A stretch of 64,000 nucleotides of DNA from Candidatus Methylomicrobium oryzae (GTDB lineage Bacteria > Pseudomonadota > Gammaproteobacteria > Methylococcales > Methylomonadaceae). A program made the position numbers and the translations under genes. The stretch spans positions 310,001 through 374,000 of the forward strand of contig NZ_JAERVK010000001.1 of assembly GCF_016745425.1 (NCBI RefSeq), written 5' to 3'. Below the pieces are notes generated by a model, which saw only the letters and a program-made list of their open reading frames with translations, ran no database searches and was not told where the DNA came from. Numbering within the stretch: the first letter of the stretch is position 1; every line of letters starts with the position of its first letter. This document shows, piece by piece, positions 27,786-37,929 of the stretch.

Positions 27786-27869
27786 AAATTTCTATCCAAG
27801 CAGTATGTATGGCCTTTGGCTTCTTACGAAGGATTAATTGCAAATATTTCTACAATATATAAGGAAACC

Positions 27870-29306
27870 ATGAAAAACAGCCGCGAAATCATAGCCCTTA
27901 GTCCAATCAGCTTCGGCACTAGCGGAGCGCGGGGGCTGGTGACGGATTTGAACGCCGAGGTATGTTTTGCTTATACGCTGGCTTTCTTGCACAGCATTGC
28001 GCCGTCGCCCGGTTCACGCATGGCATTGGGCATGGATTTGCGGCCCAGCAGCCCGGCCATTGCGGGCGCTTGCGCGGCGGCGATCCACTATGCGGGTTTT
28101 CAGGTCGATTTTTGCGGGATCCTGCCGACGCCGGCTCTGGCTTTTTATGCGCTGGAGCAGCAGATTCCGGCGTTGATGATTACGGGCAGCCATATTCCTT
28201 TCGATCGCAACGGCATCAAGTTTTATCGTCCCGACGGAGAAATTTCCAAGCAGGATGAAGTGGCGATCGGCGCGGCGGAAGTGAGGCTGCCCGATGTTTT
28301 GCCCGATGCCGTGCTTCCGGAAATCGACCCTTCGGCTTATCAAGGATTTATCGACCGCTATCGGCAGTTTTTTCCTCCGCAGCAACTGGCCGGACTGCGG
28401 TTGGGATTGTACGAACATTCGAGCGTGGCGCGCGATCTGTTGCGGGAACTGCTGCAGGCCTTGGGTGCCGAAGTGATTTCCATCGAACGGACCGACCGCT
28501 TTATGCCTATCGATACCGAAGCGGTCAGCGAACGGGATACGGCGATGGCGAAACAATGGGCCGCTCGCTACGGGTTTGATGCGGTTTTATCCACCGACGG
28601 CGACGCCGACCGGCCTCTGCTCGGGGACCAAAACGGCCGCTGGTTGCGCGGCGACATCGTCGGCATTTTATGTGCGCAATATTTAAACGCCCAAGCTGTC
28701 GCGACGCCGGTCAGCAGTAACTCCGCGGTCGAAAAGTGCGGGGATTTCGCCGTCTTGCGTACCCGGATCGGTTCGCCGTATGTAATAGAGGGCATGGAGA
28801 AGCTGGCAGGGCAGGGTTACAATTCAGTGGTCGGCTTTGAGGCGAACGGCGGGTTTCTGGTGGCGACCGAAATACGGAAGCAGGGCCGGCGGTTAAAACC
28901 GTTACCGACCCGCGACGCCGTGTTACCGATGCTGGTCTTGCTGGCAATGGCCAAGGAACGCGGCGTCAAACTGTCCGAATTGCCGGAAAGCCTGCCGGCG
29001 CGTTATACCGCCAGCGATCGCCTGGCGTCTTTCGCACCCGAGAAAAGCCGGAGCCTTTTGTACGAGTTGGCGGCGTCCCAGGCAGCCGTAAGCGATTTAC
29101 TCGGCGATTTATGCGGTAACGTAACGGCTTCCGATCAAACCGACGGTCTGAGGCTGTCCTTCGAAAACGGCGAGATCGTGCATCTTCGCGCTTCGGGCAA
29201 TGCGCCGGAACTGCGCTGCTATGCCGAGGCGGACACGCAAATGCGCGCCGAAGAAATCGTGCGCGCTTGTTTATCGCGCCTTGCGGATTATAAAAGCAGT
29301 CAGTAG
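27870..29306 (+). CDS. Phosphomannomutase/phosphoglucomutase family enzyme
   Basis: A 478-residue alpha-D-phosphohexomutase. The N-terminal FGTSGARGLVTDLNAE is the substrate-entry motif. The catalytic phosphoserine loop reads MITGSHIPFDRNGIKFYR (the more common form is TASHNP). The Mg2+ loop is STDGDADRPLL, the sugar-binding loop is VVGFEANGGFLVAT, and the C-terminal phosphate site is LRASGNAPELRCYAEAD. It probably makes mannose-1-phosphate for GDP-mannose, the gmd substrate. ATG 27870 has a good aagga ribosome site; an in-frame ATG 54 bases upstream lacks one. No manC-type guanylyltransferase is present in the window. Confidence 0.92.
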   Translation: MKNSREIIALSPISFGTSGARGLVTDLNAEVCFAYTLAFLHSIAPSPGSRMALGMDLRPSSPAIAGACAAAIHYAGFQVDFCGILPTPALAFYALEQQIPALMITGSHIPFDRNGIKFYRPDGEISKQDEVAIGAAEVRLPDVLPDAVLPEIDPSAYQGFIDRYRQFFPPQQLAGLRLGLYEHSSVARDLLRELLQALGAEVISIERTDRFMPIDTEAVSERDTAMAKQWAARYGFDAVLSTDGDADRPLLGDQNGRWLRGDIVGILCAQYLNAQAVATPVSSNSAVEKCGDFAVLRTRIGSPYVIEGMEKLAGQGYNSVVGFEANGGFLVATEIRKQGRRLKPLPTRDAVLPMLVLLAMAKERGVKLSELPESLPARYTASDRLASFAPEKSRSLLYELAASQAAVSDLLGDLCGNVTASDQTDGLRLSFENGEIVHLRASGNAPELRCYAEADTQMRAEEIVRACLSRLADYKSSQ

Positions 29307-29393
29307 CCTGGATGCAGCCGAACAGAATCCGGGGGAGGTTCGTTCCGGATTGTACTGCGTTTTATCCGCGCTACAGTTCCTATGATAGAGTAT

Positions 29394-29425
29394 AGACCTG
29401 CCAGGTTTTAAAACCTGGCAGGTCT
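29394..29425. terminator. Perfect palindrome, likely terminator/REP copy 1
   Basis: A 32-base perfect palindrome: agacctgccaggtttt and its exact reverse complement. It is followed by tttcg. It lies between convergent phosphomannomutase and hppA genes. The same sequence with one extra T and one mismatch is at 61525-61557, also between convergent genes, which suggests a mobile repeat that doubles as a bidirectional terminator. Confidence 0.65.
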
Positions 29426-29492
29426 TTCGTTAATAAGGGACCGAGGAGTTTTACCAGACGACTCAGGATAATTCCCTTGAAGTGTGCAAGAA

Positions 29493-31634
<2,142 letters not shown>

Positions 31635-32316
31635 CGTTCCTCCTACTTTTTTAGTTATTGTTATTGATTATGGCTTAGTAAACGGCCGATGCTTCTGCCG
31701 GAACAGACGAAAGAGGCGTTTGCAGGGGCCCCCTTCCTGATCGGCAGGATAAAAGATCTCCAGAAACGCTCTCATCCTTACGCCCGTTAGAATGGAGCAA
31801 AGCATTGCCTTGCTCCTGTCTGACTTCGGCCGCGTTCCTTATCCCGTGACGATCGCAGACCGGATATTTGGCAGTTACCTAAGCGAAGGTAGGTTACTGA
31901 AAAGTTAAAATAACCACAATCAAAAATTAACGATTGTTATTTTCTTTTAAATTTCAGACAGAGTACATTATGATTATCAATGCCTTCTTCCAGATACTAT
32001 AGCCTTTGGATGCGCCGGAATGAAAACAGCCGGGCGGATGATCGACGGCATATACCCATGTGCCATGGGTGCAGTTGTGCGGTCGTTAGCCTATCGCCTT
32101 GCTACGTCTGCTTTTTTCGATAGTTTATGTTAGGACGAAGAATATACCGGTTGCGTCCGATTTGCTGGTCTGCCTGAACCTGTGCAGGCACTTAGGTCGC
32201 ATAAAATTGCCGTGGTTCCGGCCCAGTGCCGGTGAAGGCAAGGCTACGGTTCGACCATGATCAGCAATGTCCTGCAATTATAAAGTTGTGCTGCAATATT
32301 CAGCCGAGGTGATTCA
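31635..32316. other. Divergent promoter region between hppA and the acyltransferase gene
   Basis: About 680 bases without a credible gene. It must hold promoters for both divergent units. The middle part (31900-31975) is AT-rich. Some small hairpins are visible (for example catg-tgc-catg near 32060 and ccggcccagtgccgg near 32220). I looked for a c-di-GMP or cobalamin riboswitch before 32317 and could not assemble a consensus. Confidence 0.45.
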
Positions 32317-33051
32317 ATGGATTGTAAGTTAAGTCTTGTAACGCATTACAAAAAATATTTCTGCATGGTCAAGGCCTTGAGCCCTGAAATGAAGAAAATC
32401 GCTTTTAACATACGCTATCGCGTTTATTTTGAAGAGCAAAATATGATCGCAACCGATGGGCTAAGCAAGGAACGGTTAGAAACCGATTTATGGGATGCTT
32501 GGTCGATTCATACCCTGCTTTATCATAAGCCGAGCGGTCAACCCATCGGGAATGTCAGATTGGTTCCGCTAGATGCCAGCCCTACGAAAACGCTGCCCAT
32601 TGAAGAAAGTTATCCGAACCCGTTCGATTTTAGCCAGGCGCCGGTCCAAGACATCAGAAGCGGAAAGACGGGCGAAGTCTCCAGAATGCTGATTCTTTCA
32701 TCATTCCGGCGCCGGAAAAGCGATAAGAACTACGATCTCGGAAGCGGGGAATCTTCTTCCGAGGATCAGAGTGATAAACGATTTCCGATCAATTACCTGC
32801 CGGTTTGCCTGATATTTGCAACGGCGATTTTAATGTTGGAAGAAAAACTCGATTATGGGGTCGGCTTGATGGAGCCGCGCCTCGCAAGGCTGCTGATGCG
32901 GTTCGGTGTCGGTTTAAACCGGATCGGGGAGACGACGGATTATTTCGGCCCGCGTGCCCCGTATCTGATTTTCCCAGAACTTATCTACAAAAATCTAAGT
33001 CCCGATTATCAGGCGCTTTACGATGCGATACAATCTGAACTGATCAACTAG
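32317..33051 (+). CDS. PEP-CTERM/exosortase-system-associated acyltransferase-like protein
   Basis: A 244-residue cytoplasmic protein of the GNAT/autoinducer-synthase-like fold. The core reads FNIRYRVYFEEQNMI (about 30-44), a segment related to the IRYxVFxxE start of LuxI-like and exosortase-associated acyltransferases. It continues with DAWSIHTLLYHKPSGQPIGN, VRLVPL and EVSRMLIL, and ends DYFGPRAPYLIFPELIY. In other genomes this family occurs in loci with exosortase and PEP-CTERM proteins, and its substrate is unknown. No exosortase or PEP-CTERM protein is in the window. The c-di-GMP protein gene starts 38 bases downstream, so the two are probably cotranscribed. Confidence 0.82.
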   Translation: MDCKLSLVTHYKKYFCMVKALSPEMKKIAFNIRYRVYFEEQNMIATDGLSKERLETDLWDAWSIHTLLYHKPSGQPIGNVRLVPLDASPTKTLPIEESYPNPFDFSQAPVQDIRSGKTGEVSRMLILSSFRRRKSDKNYDLGSGESSSEDQSDKRFPINYLPVCLIFATAILMLEEKLDYGVGLMEPRLARLLMRFGVGLNRIGETTDYFGPRAPYLIFPELIYKNLSPDYQALYDAIQSELIN

Positions 33052-33089
33052 TTATCGCCCGAACGCTCCCTCTATTTCCTATCCCCTTT

Positions 33090-35942
33090 ATGGAAAGAAA
33101 AACACAACGCTTTCTGAGCTTGGTCTGGAAAGCCATTCTGTCCGTTAGCTTCGTTACCTTCCTCTCTTCCGGGGCTGTCGTGCTGTTCGGGCAGTTCACT
33201 CTGAATAAAAATTACGAGCAGGAAAGGGCGCGTTTGCATCATGCCTATTCCCAGGCATTTCGGGCCATTCTGGAGCAGGTCAAGAACGACCGGATCGATA
33301 TCGGCTGGCTGATCCCGGGACTTTTGGATTCTACGATGTCGCCGGATAAGGTGTTGAAGGCCATCAAGCAGACGATCGATCGGAATTGGCCTCAAATCGA
33401 ACTGGAATCGCAGATCACTTCGGTTTTTCTGTTCACTAAGGACGCCAAAATGCTCGGCAACTGGGGGGGGAGTTATCAAAAGCAGTTCGACGAGTGGGTC
33501 AATCTGGCGGCTAAAAACGAAACCGCATACGATTATATTTTGTGCAAGGATCACTGCATTCATTTTCGCACGACCCCGTTTTTGCATGACGGCGATTTTC
33601 TCGGCATTTTCATTTTCGGCGTCGATTTAGCCGATACGGTATTGAAATTGAAGAATGTGGTCGGCCTGGATGCCGGTATTCTAACCGAGCATTCACCAGG
33701 CGAGCGGCTCGGCATTCTACGACTGGAGCCTTGGTCGATGAATGTCATTGCGATGACAGAGGTTAAAAAAAACTCGGCATTGCTGATGGAAATCAGCAAG
33801 CGCTATCCCGAGGAATTGCCGCAAGGATCGGCCGTTTTCGAAATCGGCGGAAAAACCTACGATCTGATTTCTCTGCCGTTTGAAACCAGCCATAAAACCC
33901 GATTGTTGATCATCGAGGATATCAGCGATTCGCTGGACAGCGTCAAAAAGGCGACTGCCCTGTATGCGTTGAGCGGGCTGTCGAGCCTGTTATTATCCGG
34001 CGGTGTCTTGCTGTTTTTGTTGATCGGACCGACACGCCGCCTCAAAAGCCTAGTCAAGGTGTTCCCTTTGATCGCGAGAAAACAGTACCACGATGTCGGG
34101 CAACAAATCCTGCCACCCAAACATGCTTTCCTGAAGGACGAAATCGATGTACTGGAAAGCGCGGCGCACGAGCTCATCGGTACATTGCAGGCACTTGATG
34201 ATCAGGTCAATCAGCGCACTCAGGAATTGTTCAATCAGGCGAAGGAGCTTTTGATCGAGAAAAATTTTATCGACAACATGCTCAACACTGCGCAGGTGAT
34301 TATTCTAACTATCGATAATAATGGCATCATTCGTACGGTCAATAAATTTACCGAGCAATTAACCGGCTATACGACAACCGATCTGGTCGGCAAACAATTT
34401 TCCAAACTGTTTTTTACCGCTGAGACTTCCGATTTGATGCACGCGCTGACCGGCGTTTTCGAACGGACGCAAAGCAGAAATTTGCAGTTCGAGTGCCCGA
34501 TTTTTGCAGCGGACGGTTCCGAACTCTATCTTTCGTGGTATTTGTCGCCGCTGTTCATCGAAGAACTGAATGCGGAATCCGCGCATGAAACCCTGGTGGT
34601 CGGCCTCGATCTGACCGAGCGCAAAAAGTCGGAGAACCGCCTGACCTGGCTGGCCGAACACGATCCTTTGACCGGTCTTTACAACCGCCGCAAGTTCGAA
34701 AAAGAGCTCGAACACGCAATTAATCTGGCGATTCGCCAAAATCATACGTCCGCGATCGTGTTCTTCGATATCGATCAATTCAAATACATCAACGACAGCA
34801 GCGGTCATCAGGTCGGCGATGAACTCTTGATCAAGGTGGCCGAGAAACTGCTCCACATTACGCGCAAATCGGATATCGTCGCGCGCTTCGGCGGCGACGA
34901 ATTCATCATTCTGGCGATCAACATCGATCAACAACAGGCCGAGGAACTGGCGCAGAAATTGTGCAGCGAAATGGCGATGGTCGTGATCGATGTCGGCAGC
35001 GAGCAGCATCGCGTTTCGGTCAGCGCAGGCCTCTTGATGTTTCCGGAAGGGGACCGCAGCGCGCATGACCTGCTCGCCTCGGTGGATATTGCGATGTATC
35101 GGGCGAAGGAGGAAAGCCGAGGCAGTTGGCGGCTGGCCAATCATGCCGATATCAACCGGAACGAGATCAAGAGCCGGGTCACCTGGAAGGCCAAAATCGA
35201 AAAAGCGCTCGAAGAAAACCGCTTCGTACTCTATTACCAGCCGATCATGCGCATTGCCGACCGCACGATTACGCACTACGAGTGTCTGCTCAGAATGGTC
35301 GGGGAAGGGGGAGAGGTCGTGCGCCCTGCCCAGTTTATCACGGTTGCCGAACAAACCGGGCTGATTTATCAAATCGACCAGCGCGTGATCGAGTTGGCGT
35401 TCGGCAAACAGGCCGAGTTATTGGAACAAGGCCGCGATATCAAGCTTTCAATTAATCTGTCCGCTGAGATGCTGTCCAATCCAGCCGCCTTTTCGGTAAT
35501 CAGCCGATATTTACAGCGTTATCGCTTGGATGCCAAGCACTTTATCTTTGAAGTTACCGAAACGCAGGCGGTAACGAGGCTGCAGGCGGCCCATGATTTG
35601 ATTTTGCAAATCGAGGGGATCGGCGGCAGTTTTGCGTTGGACGATTTCGGCGTCGGCTTCTCGTCGATGAGCTATTTGAAACAGTTACCGGTCAATTATT
35701 TGAAGATCGACGGCTCATTCATCAAGAATATTTTGTACAGTCGTGAAGATCAATTATTCGTGAAAGCGATCAACAGCGTGGGTCAAGGTATGGGCATAAA
35801 GACGATTGCTGAGTTTGTTGAGAATCAGGATATTCTGAATATGTTGGCGGGCATGGGCATCGATTACGCGCAAGGATACGGCATCGGAAAAGCGATGCCG
35901 TATCCGGAGTTTCATACGGAAAACGCACAGGTCTCCGGTTAA
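33090..35942 (+). CDS. Membrane sensor with PAS, GGDEF and EAL domains (c-di-GMP synthase/phosphodiesterase)
   Basis: A 950-residue inner-membrane signalling protein. Membrane helices at about 12-34 and 290-315 enclose a periplasmic Cache-like sensor (about 40-285). A coiled linker leads to PAS (about 395-510), GGDEF (about 520-690) and EAL (about 700-945). The cyclase active site is intact (ARFGGDEFIIL), with an RKSD inhibitory I-site five residues before it. The phosphodiesterase residues are also all present: E in YECLLRM (variant of EALLR), N in SINLSAEM, E in FEVTETQAV, DD in LDDFGVGFSS, K in LKIDGSFI, E in IAEFVENQD and Q in YAQGYGIGK. Both activities are therefore possible. It is convergent with the porin gene. 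Confidence 0.95.
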   Translation: MERKTQRFLSLVWKAILSVSFVTFLSSGAVVLFGQFTLNKNYEQERARLHHAYSQAFRAILEQVKNDRIDIGWLIPGLLDSTMSPDKVLKAIKQTIDRNWPQIELESQITSVFLFTKDAKMLGNWGGSYQKQFDEWVNLAAKNETAYDYILCKDHCIHFRTTPFLHDGDFLGIFIFGVDLADTVLKLKNVVGLDAGILTEHSPGERLGILRLEPWSMNVIAMTEVKKNSALLMEISKRYPEELPQGSAVFEIGGKTYDLISLPFETSHKTRLLIIEDISDSLDSVKKATALYALSGLSSLLLSGGVLLFLLIGPTRRLKSLVKVFPLIARKQYHDVGQQILPPKHAFLKDEIDVLESAAHELIGTLQALDDQVNQRTQELFNQAKELLIEKNFIDNMLNTAQVIILTIDNNGIIRTVNKFTEQLTGYTTTDLVGKQFSKLFFTAETSDLMHALTGVFERTQSRNLQFECPIFAADGSELYLSWYLSPLFIEELNAESAHETLVVGLDLTERKKSENRLTWLAEHDPLTGLYNRRKFEKELEHAINLAIRQNHTSAIVFFDIDQFKYINDSSGHQVGDELLIKVAEKLLHITRKSDIVARFGGDEFIILAINIDQQQAEELAQKLCSEMAMVVIDVGSEQHRVSVSAGLLMFPEGDRSAHDLLASVDIAMYRAKEESRGSWRLANHADINRNEIKSRVTWKAKIEKALEENRFVLYYQPIMRIADRTITHYECLLRMVGEGGEVVRPAQFITVAEQTGLIYQIDQRVIELAFGKQAELLEQGRDIKLSINLSAEMLSNPAAFSVISRYLQRYRLDAKHFIFEVTETQAVTRLQAAHDLILQIEGIGGSFALDDFGVGFSSMSYLKQLPVNYLKIDGSFIKNILYSREDQLFVKAINSVGQGMGIKTIAEFVENQDILNMLAGMGIDYAQGYGIGKAMPYPEFHTENAQVSG

Positions 35943-36001
35943 CATGTAAGGTTTCTAAAACCAGCACAGGTCATAAAGCCTAAGCGCTCGACGCTCGGCG
36001 A

Positions 36002-37210
36002 TCAAAAGTTATACGAAAGCATGAAAGCGAACATATCCCAGCGCTGAGCCTCTTGCTGTGGATTTTCCAAGTGTGGCAGCCAGCCGGTACCGTTGATGTG
36101 ATGATATTCGGCGCTCGCCAGCAAGGAAGGTAGAATTTCATAACGCAGGCCGAACGTCCAGTCGCGAGCGTAGCGGGAAAAGGAGGGACCCAACCGAGCG
36201 GGATACCGATAGCCGTATTGATCGTCAAGATCCCATATCAATTCATCATAGCGGACGAGCCCTTCCAGCTTGTCGGTGAAACGGTACGTGCCTTGGATAT
36301 AATAACTCTGGCCGGTAAAGCCGATGTCCGAACTGTGGAAATAATCCAGACGGGTTCGTCGCAATGCATATTCTGCGGTCAAAGACCATTTTTCGGCGTT
36401 GTACTGTGCCGACAAGATCAATGGGCTGAAATGAAAAGAGCCTTCATTCGATAGACTCCGTGAAGAATGGAAGTCGCTGAGGAATTCTGCATAAGTCACT
36501 GCCAGGCGGACTCCCTTGTCAGGCGCTTCGTAACTCAGCCGAGCGACCCATGAGGTGTTGCCTTCCAAAGTGCCAGCTTCCCCTCTCAAAATCGTATTCA
36601 TGAATTCAGGGTCGTCGGTGCGGGGGGTTATCAGTCCGAAGTTGAATGAAAAATCTCCGAATTCGGTGCGGTGCTCGCCATATAGATAGCCTCCATCGGC
36701 GGATAGGGCCAGATTTCTGTTGCGATCGAAATAAATCGATTGCGGTAAGAAAATGCTCGGACGGGTCGCCGCGACATCGCGGGTTTCATTGTAAAAACCG
36801 AGCGGCGTCGGTACTCGGCCAGCGCGTATCGCCAGCAATGAAGATTCGGTGGACAGAAGATTGTAATTGGCCAGACCGTAGTCGATACGAAAACCGTCTT
36901 CATCCGTTTGCCCCGCGTCCCGCCAGACCACTTGCAGCGCTAATTGCAAATCGGGCAATGCGCTCCACGAACCGTTAACTCCCAGTTCGCGAAAATCGGT
37001 CGAAAGCGAGCCTTCGGAATGGCCGAAAAAATTGTTGTCGCTCGTATTAATAAAGCCCTGCGACAGAAAGCCGTGCACCTGGACCGAATCGGGCAACCAT
37101 TTGTTGATGTTCAAGTTTTGCGCGGAGGTGGTTGCACTGAATGCTAACGCGGCGATGCAGGAGCACGTGAAGAATAAGTCATGCTTGAAGTGTATTGGCG
37201 AATGGTGCAT
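36002..37210 (-). CDS. Outer-membrane porin-like protein
   Basis: A 402-residue outer-membrane beta-barrel. It has a signal peptide (FFTCSCIAALAFSATTSA) and alternating beta strands rich in Tyr, Arg and Trp. A typical terminal strand ends in aromatic Phe (MFAFMLSYNF). The early segment VQVHGFLSQGFINTSDNNFF resembles porins found beside GGDEF proteins and phosphate-binding-like proteins. Substrate is unknown. It is preceded, with a 14-base gap, by the short phosphate-binding-like gene, so both probably belong to one transcript. Confidence 0.8.
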   Translation of the reverse strand: MHHSPIHFKHDLFFTCSCIAALAFSATTSAQNLNINKWLPDSVQVHGFLSQGFINTSDNNFFGHSEGSLSTDFRELGVNGSWSALPDLQLALQVVWRDAGQTDEDGFRIDYGLANYNLLSTESSLLAIRAGRVPTPLGFYNETRDVAATRPSIFLPQSIYFDRNRNLALSADGGYLYGEHRTEFGDFSFNFGLITPRTDDPEFMNTILRGEAGTLEGNTSWVARLSYEAPDKGVRLAVTYAEFLSDFHSSRSLSNEGSFHFSPLILSAQYNAEKWSLTAEYALRRTRLDYFHSSDIGFTGQSYYIQGTYRFTDKLEGLVRYDELIWDLDDQYGYRYPARLGPSFSRYARDWTFGLRYEILPSLLASAEYHHINGTGWLPHLENPQQEAQRWDMFAFMLSYNF

Positions 37211-37224
37211 AAAGGCTTATCTTC

Positions 37225-37701
37225 CTATTGAATTTCCAATATTTGGACGGCTGAGGTCAAATCCTTACCGCTTAAGTAGCCTACTGCCCCAGGCGTTTCC
37301 ATGACTTGTTTCAACATCTCCTCTTTCGTTTCGACTACTAACGGGGCTTGTCCCGTGCCGCTGAAAACCAGCCTGTTCCAGCCCCGGCGTATCTGATGGG
37401 GAAATACGCGCAATTTCTGTTTGCAAAAGGTTTTATGTAGCGGATCTTCGTCCTGCAGTACGTAAACCGTAATCGGAGAGCCATCGTTCCAGTGCCTCAA
37501 ACGCATATTAAATATAGCATTCAAACCGGTCTGACTGATTTGCCGTTGAGGATTGGCCGAGTTGATAATGATATAAACGCTGTCAGGATTGACTTTATTC
37601 GGAATGGATTCCGGATATCCCCTCTCTAGCCAAAGGCACAACAAAATAGCAAGGGCAACCCGACTTCTTGTAATTTTCGATAGGGGAACCTGCCTTTTCA
37701 A
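37225..37701 (-). CDS. Short PstS-like periplasmic phosphate-binding-domain protein
   Basis: A 158-residue secreted protein. A membrane-type signal is at residues 14-26 (VALAILLCLWLERGYP). The mature part resembles one lobe of PstS-like periplasmic binding proteins: IFNMRLRHWNDGSPITVYVL, ETPGAVGYLSGKDL. Members of this short subfamily commonly sit next to a porin and GGDEF proteins. The start is a TTG at 37701 supported by a Shine-Dalgarno (aaggaa) seven bases upstream; no ATG is available. It may sense phosphate or another anion in the periplasm, which is inference. Confidence 0.72.
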   Translation of the reverse strand: MKRQVPLSKITRSRVALAILLCLWLERGYPESIPNKVNPDSVYIIINSANPQRQISQTGLNAIFNMRLRHWNDGSPITVYVLQDEDPLHKTFCKQKLRVFPHQIRRGWNRLVFSGTGQAPLVVETKEEMLKQVMETPGAVGYLSGKDLTSAVQILEIQ

Positions 37702-37706
37702 TTCGA

Positions 37707-37714
37707 TTTCCTTA
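37707..37714 (-). promoter_or_regulatory. Ribosome binding site deciding a TTG start
   Basis: On the minus strand taaggaaatcgaa precedes TTG 37701. The spacing of seven bases and the absence of any ATG near the signal peptide make the TTG the best start for the PstS-like gene. Confidence 0.6.
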
Positions 37715-37929
37715 ATGCCTTACAAGAATAAAATGCTACAAGTCTAGTAGAAATACGGAGGATTTTTCAATTTAAAAGCGGGGGCGAGGAAAAAATTCCA
37801 ATTGGGTGAGAAAGTCTAACCGGAAGGGTAGGTATATTATAGTCTTTCTTTTGGCGTCAATATACCAATTAATTCGCCGTGAGGAGCATGACTCTATTGC
37901 TGCGCCGATTGGACAGTCGCAGATCAGGT

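Larger units (their letters stand above)
26901..27869. other. Long intergenic region with REP-like repeat
   Basis: About 970 bases. The first half is AT-rich and contains one small possible gene (27156-27287, separate entry). The segment 27600-27785 carries a palindromic repeat flanked by direct repeats (separate entry). The final part should hold the phosphomannomutase promoter. Nothing else is supported. Confidence 0.5.

Noticed and set aside
32100-32316. Possible riboswitch in the leader of the acyltransferase gene
   Set aside because: Some hairpins are present, but neither c-di-GMP, cobalamin nor other known consensus cores could be assembled by eye.
34359-35372. 337-codon minus-strand frame inside the GGDEF-EAL gene
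   Set aside because: Antisense shadow of well-conserved catalytic domains.
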